Assembly: GCA_002712305.1 (NCBI GenBank)
Contig: PATE01000099.1
Span: forward strand, 1 to 6,631
Source of the DNA: Gemmatimonadota bacterium
GTDB lineage: Bacteria; Latescibacterota; UBA2968; UBA8231
Direction: 5' to 3'
DNA length: 6,631 nucleotides
In this document: positions 1 to 5,404 of the stretch, one piece after another
How positions within the stretch are numbered: position 1 is the first letter of the stretch
Layout of the letters: each line of letters starts with the position of its first letter
Program-made: the position numbers and the translations under genes
The notes under the pieces: model-generated
The model's input: the letters and a program-made list of their open reading frames with translations, nothing else
What the model was told of the DNA's origin: nothing
Database searches by the model: none

Positions 1-476
1 TCGATGGCATGAACCTGCGAATATCCGATCAATTTCCGCGCCTTTGACAGATTCGGTGTCTTCCACGGAATGTGGCGATGGAAGTCACCCGACGGCAGTC
101 GGTCGTAGGAGATGTGAGTCACCGACGAGTCGCTGCGCGTGGCCGCTTTCACCAGGTCGGCCAATTCCAGCAAACTGTGTTCGCTGCGGGTGCCGATGTT
201 GACGATCTCGCCGCAAGTCTGTGGGATCGTTGCTACCAAGTGATAGACGACGTCAGCGTCAGCCACGAGTCGATCCATCGACTGATCATCACAGATATCA
301 CCAATCACCAGTTCACACTGTGGATCGTCGAGCAAGTGGGAAACGTTGCTGCGACTTCCCACACTGAGATCGTCCACGATGGTGACGTGATGACCTCGAG
401 TTACGAAGATCTCGGCCAGATGAGAGCCGATGAATCCGGCACCACCCGTGATCAGAGCCCTGTAGCCCTCGCCCAT
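1..476 (-). pseudogene. NAD-dependent epimerase/dehydratase (extended SDR) with internal deletion, runs off left edge
   Basis: The frame is open from ATG 476-474 to the window edge (158 residues visible). The N-terminal part is a clear Rossmann half: TGGAGFIGSHL at residues 10-20 binds NAD, acidic D35-D36 lies at the end of beta 2, GDI at 59-61 binds adenine, and DVVYHL is at 75-80. Directly after VVYHLVAT the frame continues with GEIVNIG (89-95), a helix ELADLVKAA, then a PNLSKARKLIGY segment. In UDP-glucuronate decarboxylase or UDP-glucose epimerase-like enzymes these belong to the C-terminal domain. The central stretch with the catalytic Ser/Thr and YxxxK, roughly 150 or more residues in the family, is absent, so the product should be inactive. 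An in-frame ATG at 563-561 would add 29 residues (after an in-frame TGA upstream). I prefer 476 because the family usually begins a few residues before the glycine motif. It lies about 210 bp downstream of the zinc-ribbon fragment on the same strand. It could be a real minimal protein or an assembly collapse. Confidence 0.75.
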
Positions 477-610
477 GTCGACACTCTTGCGAGCGACGGC
501 GTCCTGCAGTCGCCTGCCAGCTCGAGAAGCCAAATTCGCGAGCGACCACGAGCTGAGCGTCATGTAGAGATGTACATCGAGGGTGGGTACGACCCTTCAC
601 GCGGACCGTG

Positions 611-652
611 GGCTCCCCCCAAGGAGCCTGCTCCAGGGCTACCAAAGCAGGC
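611..652. other. Two overlapping, mutually exclusive hairpins in a short intergenic gap
   Basis: Between the zinc-ribbon fragment and the SDR gene, GGCTCC (611-616) pairs perfectly with GGAGCC (623-628) around a 6-base loop. GCCTGCT (626-632) pairs with AGCAGGC (646-652) around a 13-base loop. The two stems share bases 626-628, so only one can form at a time. Neither is followed by a T-run on either strand, so a classical terminator is not supported. An attenuator-like or chance structure is possible. Confidence 0.25.
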
Positions 653-685
653 GGTCTCTGGCAAGCGAAGGGCAGGGCCCTCGTC

Positions 686-886
686 TCAGGCCTGGCTGCA
701 CGTTGCTCGTTCGTCCAACAACTGACGGATGCTCTCGGTCGTTCCCTCGATGAATGCTGGAGCCAGCGCTCCGCGACCGTGCAGCGCCTGGATCAGCAAG
801 TCGATCTGCATCACTCGTGCCGGCGTGGTCTGGCTGGCGGCCCAGGACTCAAGGAAATCGGCAGCAGCGGCGGCGTTACCCGTCAC
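686..886 (-). pseudogene. Displaced C-terminal region of the zinc-ribbon protein (GTGA-overlapping fragment)
   Basis: This 66-codon frame opens with GTG at 886-884, overlapping the TGA (885-883) of the zinc-ribbon gene as GTGA. The peptide TGNAAAAADFLESW...TPARVMQIDLLIQALHG...FIEGTTESIRQLLDE looks like the helical tail I recall following the last zinc ribbon in this family (GG/GN-rich start, a TPxxxMxxIDxLIxxFH segment, then an IEGxxxxxxxFLD helix). Reading back in this frame gives CQQVV just before the GTG, after a TAG at 901-899. A single-base loss between about 899 and 910 would therefore separate one ancestral gene into two frames. Seen: the overlap and the reading frames. Inferred: the shared origin. 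Alternatives are a sequencing error, or a truly split, translationally coupled pair. I see no slippery heptamer that would argue for programmed frameshifting. Confidence 0.6.
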
Positions 887-1467
887 GACTTGCTGGCACT
901 ACGTCGCCATTCCTGCCAGCGGAACGAGTGATCGCAGCCTCCACAGGACAGTTCTTCATCGCGACGTTTCATCGACTTCTTGAAGGAGCGCCACTGCACC
1001 TGGTGTCTACAGGATGCGCATACGAGCAGCGCACCCGATCGCTCCATGTGTCCTCGGCATTTGGAGCACTGATAGGTCGGCGGCTCCACTTTCGGGTCGG
1101 CTTCATGGTGCTGCACCTCGAACACGGGCCGACGGAGTCGCTGCCGGCAATGCGGACAGGGCAGCAGCTGTCGGTGGCTCACCGATGCGCGGTATTTCTC
1201 ACGGCTCCAGGAGACACCGCATTCACACGTCCATTTTGCCCCGGACTTTCTCAGCAGGCGGTCGCAGTCGAAACATCTGGGTGCGCGACATTCGCGGCAT
1301 GCCACCTCGCCGAGACGCAATCCCGTCACGGCCGTGACAAAGTCCTGACAGCGGGCGTGAAGGGTCCAACCCACATCGAGCAGGACGGCCTCGTCGCAGT
1401 GTCCGGTTCGAAGAGATCGATAGAGTCTGCGGATCCTCTGTGCCTTGACGCGCGGGGCCCAGTTCAT
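883..1467 (-). CDS. Multi-zinc-ribbon protein, function unknown, probably C-terminally frameshifted
   Basis: This 194-residue protein begins MNWAPRVKAQRIRRLY. The N-terminal helical region (about 1-50) has a DEAVLLDVGW...RCQDF pattern that I recall from a family of uncharacterised zinc-ribbon proteins in large-genome bacteria. Cysteines follow in order at residues 57/60, 65/68, 81/83, 104/107, 134/137, 150/153 and 175/178, enough for several zinc sites. The C-terminal half looks like a repeated unit: a CxxC pair, a WxxxKxSxxxxxxL-type linker, another CxxC, then FRWQEWRRS. The start at 1467 is preferred over GTG/ATG options further upstream because MNW is the usual family beginning and it leaves an 8-bp gap after the enolase-family stop at 1476; an upstream start at 1515 would overlap that gene. 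No strong Shine-Dalgarno is visible, so coupling to the upstream gene is likely. The protein stops right after WRRSASKS, where the family normally continues into a helical tail that is found in the next frame. The molecular role is unknown; nucleic-acid or protein binding is only a guess from the ribbons. Confidence 0.75.
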   Translation of the reverse strand: MNWAPRVKAQRIRRLYRSLRTGHCDEAVLLDVGWTLHARCQDFVTAVTGLRLGEVACRECRAPRCFDCDRLLRKSGAKWTCECGVSWSREKYRASVSHRQLLPCPHCRQRLRRPVFEVQHHEADPKVEPPTYQCSKCRGHMERSGALLVCASCRHQVQWRSFKKSMKRRDEELSCGGCDHSFRWQEWRRSASKS

Positions 1468-1475
1468 CGCGGTGT

Positions 1476-2621
1476 TTAGATGTATCCCGTCGACCCGTCG
1501 GGTCGCACCGGACACGTGCGTTGCCAGTGGATGAAGTCGTGGCCCGAGATGGCCTCTTCGTTGACCTCGATGCCAAGACCGGGACGGTCCGGTCGAATCT
1601 CCAGGTAGCCGTCTTTGGGTACGTAGGGTTCATCGACCCAATCGGCCCAATCCGCGTCGGTAGGCAGATAGTATTCGAGAATCGTGAAGTTGTGACTCGC
1701 AGCAGCGAAATGAACGTTCACGGCCGTCGAGATGGGGCCCATCGGATTGTGGGGCGCGACACTCACGTAGTGCGCCTCGGCGATGGCGGCGATCTTTCGC
1801 ATCTCGAGCAATCCTCCACAGATGCAGACATCCGGCTGGATGATGTCGGCACCCTGGGCCGCAATCAGATCGAGAAACTCGAAACGTCCGAACAGACTCT
1901 CACCCGTGGCGAGAGGGACACGCATCTGTCTCCGCAGTCGTCCCCACTGGGGAATGTGCTCCGGGCGAAGCGGTTCCTCGTAGAACATGGGATCGTAGGG
2001 GGCCAAGGCATCGGCCAACTGCAAGGCTCGGATGGGTTCGAAGATCTTGGCGTGCGGGTCGAAGGCGAATTCCCACTCGTGGGGTGTGTGTTTGCGGATG
2101 TCCTCGAAGTAGGTCGCCGCCTCGCTGCACACCCGTCCCCATCGGGACGCGTCAGGGTCGATCATATAGGGTCCGGTCTTGAAGGCCGTGAATCCGTGTG
2201 ATTCGTGCAGCTTGTGGGCCGCCTCTGCCGTTTCCTTGCCGTTGCGCCCACCCGCTCCCCTGTAGACGCGAATGCGGTCACGCACGGCACCGCCCAGAAG
2301 CATATACACGGGCAGACCTGCGGCTTTGCCCGAAATATCCCACAGGGCGTGGTCGAGGGCAGAGATCGCCGGCAAGCCCACGCCGCCCGGTGGGAAACGA
2401 AACTCCTGCATCAACTTCATCATGATGAACTCGATGCGTCGCGGATCTTCGCCACCTATCAGCTTGAACAGATAGTCGGCGACGGGTTCGACAGAAAGAT
2501 CGGGACCGGTCGAATAGGCCTCACCCCACCCGTACAACCCCTCGTCGGTCTCTACCTTGAGCAGGGCGCGACTGAAGCTGCCGGCATTCGTGACAAAGGT
2601 CTTGATGGCTGTAATCTTCAT
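1476..2621 (-). CDS. Mandelate racemase/muconate lactonizing family enzyme, D-galactonate-dehydratase-like
   Basis: This 381-residue member of the enolase superfamily probably performs syn-dehydration of a sugar acid (galactonate or a related aldonate) to a 2-keto-3-deoxy acid in the cytoplasm. The N-terminal capping domain covers about 1-115 (MKITAIKTFV, GWGEAY, then SALDHALWDISGKAAGLPVY). The TIM barrel follows. Visible landmarks are FK at 147-148, metal ligands D188 (in FDPH, with H190 two residues later as in galactonate dehydratase), E215 or E216 in YEEP and E241 in TGES, D264 in IQPD, and H291 in APHNPMGP, which would form the Asp-His catalytic pair. Length and the PGLGIEV C-terminal region are normal, so the gene looks intact. 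The frame stays open to 2768, but the extra 49 residues are low-complexity and cross the 2758-2798 inverted repeat. The homologous start is M at 2621, with GAGG a few bases upstream. It probably heads a transcript with the zinc-ribbon gene 8 bp downstream. Substrate is not determined; gluconate, arabinonate, rhamnonate or mannonate are alternatives. Confidence 0.9.
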   Translation of the reverse strand: MKITAIKTFVTNAGSFSRALLKVETDEGLYGWGEAYSTGPDLSVEPVADYLFKLIGGEDPRRIEFIMMKLMQEFRFPPGGVGLPAISALDHALWDISGKAAGLPVYMLLGGAVRDRIRVYRGAGGRNGKETAEAAHKLHESHGFTAFKTGPYMIDPDASRWGRVCSEAATYFEDIRKHTPHEWEFAFDPHAKIFEPIRALQLADALAPYDPMFYEEPLRPEHIPQWGRLRRQMRVPLATGESLFGRFEFLDLIAAQGADIIQPDVCICGGLLEMRKIAAIAEAHYVSVAPHNPMGPISTAVNVHFAAASHNFTILEYYLPTDADWADWVDEPYVPKDGYLEIRPDRPGLGIEVNEEAISGHDFIHWQRTCPVRPDGSTGYI

Positions 2622-2849
2622 GGGCCTCGCACACAGAGAAATGGGTAGTGGCCTGGGTCCTGGCAGCGCAAACGCCATCAAGTGTCTGAAGGACAACGAT
2701 GCCGAGCAACGGCCACGACGACTGGCCGTGATCGAAGCACTGGTTCCGGGCGGTGCGACGCCGGCCACCGCTCTCGATGGGCGGACGGTGGCCGGCGTAG
2801 TCGCCGCGAGCGGGGACGAGGATCTACGGCGTTCGATCGAAGGATAGGA
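2622..2849. other. Non-coding gap upstream of the enolase-family gene
   Basis: No convincing gene is seen in these 228 bases. Open frames here have arginine/proline-rich, unstructured translations typical of GC-rich shadows. The gap holds two inverted repeats: a 13-bp one at 2758-2798, listed separately, and a 7-bp one (ACGGCCA 2709-2715 with TGGCCGT 2723-2729, 7-base loop). It should also contain the promoter for the minus-strand enolase-family gene, but I cannot pick out a good -35/-10 pair. Confidence 0.4.
2758..2798. repeat. 13-bp perfect inverted repeat (hairpin)
   Basis: ACGCCGGCCACCG (2758-2770) and CGGTGGCCGGCGT (2786-2798) are perfectly complementary across a 15-base spacer, giving a very GC-rich stem. 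There is no T-run on either side, so intrinsic termination is not clearly supported. Its place, between the receiver-domain remnant and the enolase-family gene (both minus strand), would suit an mRNA-stabilising or Rho-type 3' structure for the remnant, or an operator upstream of the enolase-family gene. Confidence 0.5.
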
Positions 2850-3158
2850 CTATTCAGGTGCGCCCATCTCACGCAACCGATCGATCTCATGATCCGTCAC
2901 TAAGGGCCGGTGCGTGCCGTTAGGCGGCATGCGACCGGCACGTCGTTGCAAGCAAACCCAGCGGTGCGAGATCTTCGAAACCCGGCTGAGCAGTTCGAGA
3001 CCGATCGGCTTGGCCAGGTAGCCATCGGCTCCCAGGGCCCGGACGATGTCCTCGTAGGCGCCGGGACCAGCAACCCCGCCCCCGGAAATCACGAGGACCT
3101 TCAGAGGGTGATTCTGTTTGATCTCTCTGAGCGTCTCGATTGCGGTACCTCGACCCAG
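2850..3158 (-). pseudogene. Response-regulator receiver (REC/CheY-like) domain, C-terminal half only
   Basis: The frame follows a TAG at 3161-3159 and codes 102 residues. AIETLREIKQNHPLKVLVISGGG matches alpha 3 to beta 4 of receiver domains, including the conserved Ser/Thr (S25 in VISGGG). RALGADGYLAKPIGLELL matches alpha 4 to beta 5 with the conserved Lys-Pro, and SRVSKI starts alpha 5. The first half of the fold, which carries the acidic pair and the phospho-accepting Asp, should lie just upstream, but the sequence there hits the stop and no receiver-like residues appear in any minus-strand frame up to about 3350. The only candidate start codons are internal (GTG at 3092-3090 falls in beta 4), so no functional domain can be made. 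A 38-residue tail with an Arg/Cys-rich stretch and TDHEIDRLREMGAPE ends at TAG 2852-2850. This is most simply a remnant of a two-component or chemotaxis-type regulator gene. Confidence 0.7.
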
Positions 3159-3240
3159 CTAGAATAGGGGCCGCCTCGACTCAACGCCTGTCGGTGATAG
3201 TACGGATATCGCGATTCGCACCTGTATGGCACGGGATGTT

Positions 3241-3269
3241 TTGCCCGCCAGCGTCCGGAATGCTACGCT
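3241..3269 (+). promoter_or_regulatory. Weak candidate sigma70-type promoter for the plus-strand operon
   Basis: TTGCCC (3241-3246) and TACGCT (3264-3269) are 17 bp apart and match the -35 and -10 consensus at about half their positions. They sit some 75 bp ahead of the first start codon of the operon. The match is poor enough to be chance in GC-rich DNA. Confidence 0.2.
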
Positions 3270-3327
3270 TCGGCGCTGTCACATCCCGTCAGGACAGGCA
3301 AGGAGCTGGCTGCAGATACTGAGCGGC

Positions 3328-3334
3328 AGAAGGA
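3328..3334 (+). promoter_or_regulatory. Ribosome binding site deciding the aminotransferase start
   Basis: AGAAGGA lies 10 bases ahead of the ATG at 3345. The ATG at 3334 overlapping its end reads only four codons before a stop, so the site supports 3345 as the true start. Confidence 0.5.
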
Positions 3335-3344
3335 TGAATGAGCC

Positions 3345-4607
3345 ATGACATCTGATGCGACCCCATCGCAACGCGAGCGGGCACGCTTCGGCGCCGAATC
3401 ACAGAAGGGTCTTGGAGGCGATCTGCCGCAGCCCTTCCCCCGACAGATCGGCCCCAGGGCGATGGAGTATCTGGCCGAGGTCGTCGAATCGGGTCTCACG
3501 TGCGACATGGTGGGACGCTTCGAGCAAGCCTTTGCCGCGTCCCATGGCGTGAAGCATTGCATCGCCACACCCGGTTGCACACCGGCCCTGGCGGTGCTGG
3601 CGGCCGCTTTCGACTTCGAGCCAGGGGATGAGGTCATCGTCAGCTCGGTCACGGACTTCGGTACCGTGCAGGGGCTGATCAACGCCGGATACATCCCCGT
3701 CTTTGCCGACACACAGCCCGGCACCATCAACATCGGTCCCGATACGATCGAAGCCTGTATCTCGGATCGCACTCGTGCGATCCTGATCGTGCACATGACG
3801 GGGCTGATCTGCGACATGGACCCGATCACCGAGCTGGCCCGGCGGCACGACCTGGTGGTGTACGAGGATGCCTGCCAGGCCATCTTCGGTCGCTACAAGG
3901 GCCGCTGGGCGGGGAGCCTGTCGACGGCGGGTGCGTTCTCCTTCGATTCGGAGAAGACGATGGGCTCCGACGTGGGGGGCTGCATTCTCACCGATGACGA
4001 TGAGCTGGCCGAGCGTGCTCGCTTCGTCGGTCAGAGCCGCGGTGGCGAGATGGTCGAGCACTTCGGCCGTGTCCACCGGGTCAACGGATTCGCTCACCGT
4101 ATGACGCAGTCCACGGCGGCGATCACACTGGCGCAGCTCGACATCATCCAGCCGCAGGTGGCCCACATCGACCGGATGATCCGCCTGCTGCATCAGCTGC
4201 TCGACGAGATCCCCGGCATTTCGGCTCTGCCGATCCCCGACACGGTGGATGTCTATTCCTGTTGGATGGCCGGCTTTCTGATCGATCCGGAGCAGTTTTC
4301 CTGTGACACCGAGCAATTCGCGGCGCGCGTGGCGGCCGCCGGTATACCCGGCGCCGGGCAGGCGCGCTACTACCTGTTGCCGGCTGCTCTGCCCTATCTC
4401 AGCGAGGCGGCTCAACAGCTCAGATTTCCCTACTCGCAGCCACCGGCAACACGCACGTATCGATACGACGGCGATAGTTGCCCTGAAGCTCAGGCGTTGC
4501 TGGAACGCTACATCCGGTGGAGCACCTTCTGCGAGCGATACGAGCCCCATCACTGCGAACAGGCGGCTCACATCGTGAGAGCCGTGGCAGAGCAGGTGAG
4601 GCGATGA
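3345..4607 (+). CDS. DegT/DnrJ/EryC1/StrS-family PLP-dependent aminotransferase
   Basis: This 420-residue fold-type I aminotransferase transfers an amino group, usually from glutamate or glutamine, to a keto or aldehyde carbon of a sugar, cyclitol or similar compound. Landmarks: the phosphate-binding turn ATPGCTPAL (74-82), GDEVIVSS (94-101), VFADTQPGTINI (119-130), the cofactor-binding Asp in YEDACQA (173-179, D175), and the Schiff-base Lys K204 in SFDSEKTMGSDVGG. The usual GEGG after the lysine is replaced by SDVGG. The EDACQA...YKG...FSFD..KT spacing resembles, from memory, the branch containing 8-amino-3,8-dideoxyoctulosonate transaminase (KdnA) more than the TDP-sugar branch, but no kdnB or nucleotide-sugar gene is visible nearby. 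The length is normal, with a long C-terminal region (about 340-420) containing CERYEPHHCEQ. It is the first gene of the operon, and its TGA (4605-4607) overlaps the ATG of the next gene. The specific substrate is unknown. Confidence 0.9.
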   Translation: MTSDATPSQRERARFGAESQKGLGGDLPQPFPRQIGPRAMEYLAEVVESGLTCDMVGRFEQAFAASHGVKHCIATPGCTPALAVLAAAFDFEPGDEVIVSSVTDFGTVQGLINAGYIPVFADTQPGTINIGPDTIEACISDRTRAILIVHMTGLICDMDPITELARRHDLVVYEDACQAIFGRYKGRWAGSLSTAGAFSFDSEKTMGSDVGGCILTDDDELAERARFVGQSRGGEMVEHFGRVHRVNGFAHRMTQSTAAITLAQLDIIQPQVAHIDRMIRLLHQLLDEIPGISALPIPDTVDVYSCWMAGFLIDPEQFSCDTEQFAARVAAAGIPGAGQARYYLLPAALPYLSEAAQQLRFPYSQPPATRTYRYDGDSCPEAQALLERYIRWSTFCERYEPHHCEQAAHIVRAVAEQVRR

Positions 4608-5404
4608 GCGCTGGAGGAAACCCGGCGGAGGACGCGGTGATCTGCCTGCCGTCCCGGTACTACAGGGCCCTGCCGATCGATGATCCGGGCTACGAAGAGG
4701 AGACGCTGGAGCTGCCGCTGGCCTCGACAGCACTGGTGGGAATGCACTGCTGGAACATCGGCTGCCCGGATGGCCCGGCCATCGATGTCGACTTCTGCGT
4801 CGGGGCGGGGTGGCCTCAGTCCACGCGGGAGGCGGCCCGCATCATGGCTGAGGTGGTCCGCCCGTCGATGGATCTGGCGCGGCGCGTCGGCCTGCGGATC
4901 GTCCACGTGGAAACCGACTGGATGGACACACAGTATCCGCACGTGGAGTCTCGGCGATCCTCGGCGCCGGCGGAGATGCACCCGCACCAGCGTGCCATGC
5001 TGGAGCGGGCCCACGGTATCGACTACATGACTCGGTCGCCGCTGGCGAGCATGCGGCGTGCCGAGCTGGTGTCACCGCAAGGGGAGGAGCCCCTCTTCTT
5101 CTACTCCGACACGCTGGACGAGGATCTGCGGCGCCACGGTATCGGTACCCTCATCTACATGGGCTTCATGACCGACATGTGCATTCTAGCGGCAGAGGGG
5201 GGAGCCCGCCAGATGGTGGCCCGTGGCTACCGCTGCGTCCTCATGCGCGACGCGACGGTGGGGGTGGAAACGCCCGAATCCTACCCCGATCGTCTGGCCA
5301 CTCGCTATGGCACCCACATCTTCGAGTGGAGTCTCGGACACAGCACCCGTTTCGAGCAGTTTCAGGCGGCGATCGCCGCAACCCGGGAGCGAGACCCGTC
5401 ATGA
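4604..5404 (+). CDS. Isochorismatase-fold (cysteine hydrolase superfamily) protein with atypical active site
   Basis: This 266-residue protein has the alpha/beta isochorismatase-like fold, shared with nicotinamidases, N-carbamoylsarcosine amidases, RutB and biuret hydrolases. Landmarks: first strand TALVGMHCWN (42-51), GLRIVHVETDW (96-106), TLDEDLRRHGIGTLIYMGFMTDMC (170-193) with nucleophile C193, then ARGYRCVLMRDATVG (206-220). The normal catalytic triad is Asp-Lys-Cys. By position the Asp of the usual DxQ motif is replaced by H48, and no lysine is seen in the stretch before FFYSDTLDED where the Lys normally sits. So either chemistry differs or it binds rather than cleaves. A 40-residue N-terminal extension precedes the first strand. 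The start at 4604 (ATGA overlap with the aminotransferase stop, AGGTGAGG just upstream) is preferred over the open frame back to 4517, which lies inside the aminotransferase gene. Its own TGA overlaps the next start. Amidase-type hydrolysis of a small molecule is the family-based guess. Confidence 0.85.
   Translation: MSAGGNPAEDAVICLPSRYYRALPIDDPGYEEETLELPLASTALVGMHCWNIGCPDGPAIDVDFCVGAGWPQSTREAARIMAEVVRPSMDLARRVGLRIVHVETDWMDTQYPHVESRRSSAPAEMHPHQRAMLERAHGIDYMTRSPLASMRRAELVSPQGEEPLFFYSDTLDEDLRRHGIGTLIYMGFMTDMCILAAEGGARQMVARGYRCVLMRDATVGVETPESYPDRLATRYGTHIFEWSLGHSTRFEQFQAAIAATRERDPS

Larger units (their letters stand above)
3159..3344. other. Intergenic region between divergent units
   Basis: These 186 bases separate the minus-strand receiver remnant from the plus-strand aminotransferase operon. 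I see no gene here. It should contain the promoter of the plus-strand operon. The missing N-terminal half of the receiver gene would have been expected here if that gene were whole, so a deletion or rearrangement breakpoint probably lies near 3159. Confidence 0.5.

Noticed and set aside
72-725. Plus-strand open frame of 217 codons
   Set aside because: It is antisense to the epimerase/dehydratase, whose minus-strand translation has clear Rossmann motifs; the plus-strand peptide shows no domain.
883-915. Programmed ribosomal frameshift joining the zinc-ribbon gene and its tail
   Set aside because: No slippery heptamer or A/T-rich slip run is visible near the junction, so mutation or sequencing error is more likely.
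754-1479. Plus-strand open frame of 241 codons
   Set aside because: It is the shadow of the zinc-ribbon gene; the regular CxxC pairs on the minus strand are decisive.
1521-2201. Plus-strand open frame of 226 codons
   Set aside because: It lies antisense inside the enolase-family gene and is rich in Arg/Gly/Val without motif.
2622-2768. N-terminal extension of the enolase-family protein from an ATG or GTG at 2768
   Set aside because: The extra 49 residues are low-complexity and cross the inverted repeat; MKITAIK at 2621 matches the family's normal beginning.
3399-4733. Minus-strand open frame of 444 codons
   Set aside because: It is antisense to the aminotransferase gene, which carries the complete PLP motifs; its Arg/His/Asp-rich translation is typical of a GC-rich shadow.
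5179-5400. Upstream in-frame extension of the deacetylase gene
   Set aside because: It overlaps the C-terminal coding part of the isochorismatase-fold gene and has no family similarity; the ATGA overlap at 5401 is the better start.
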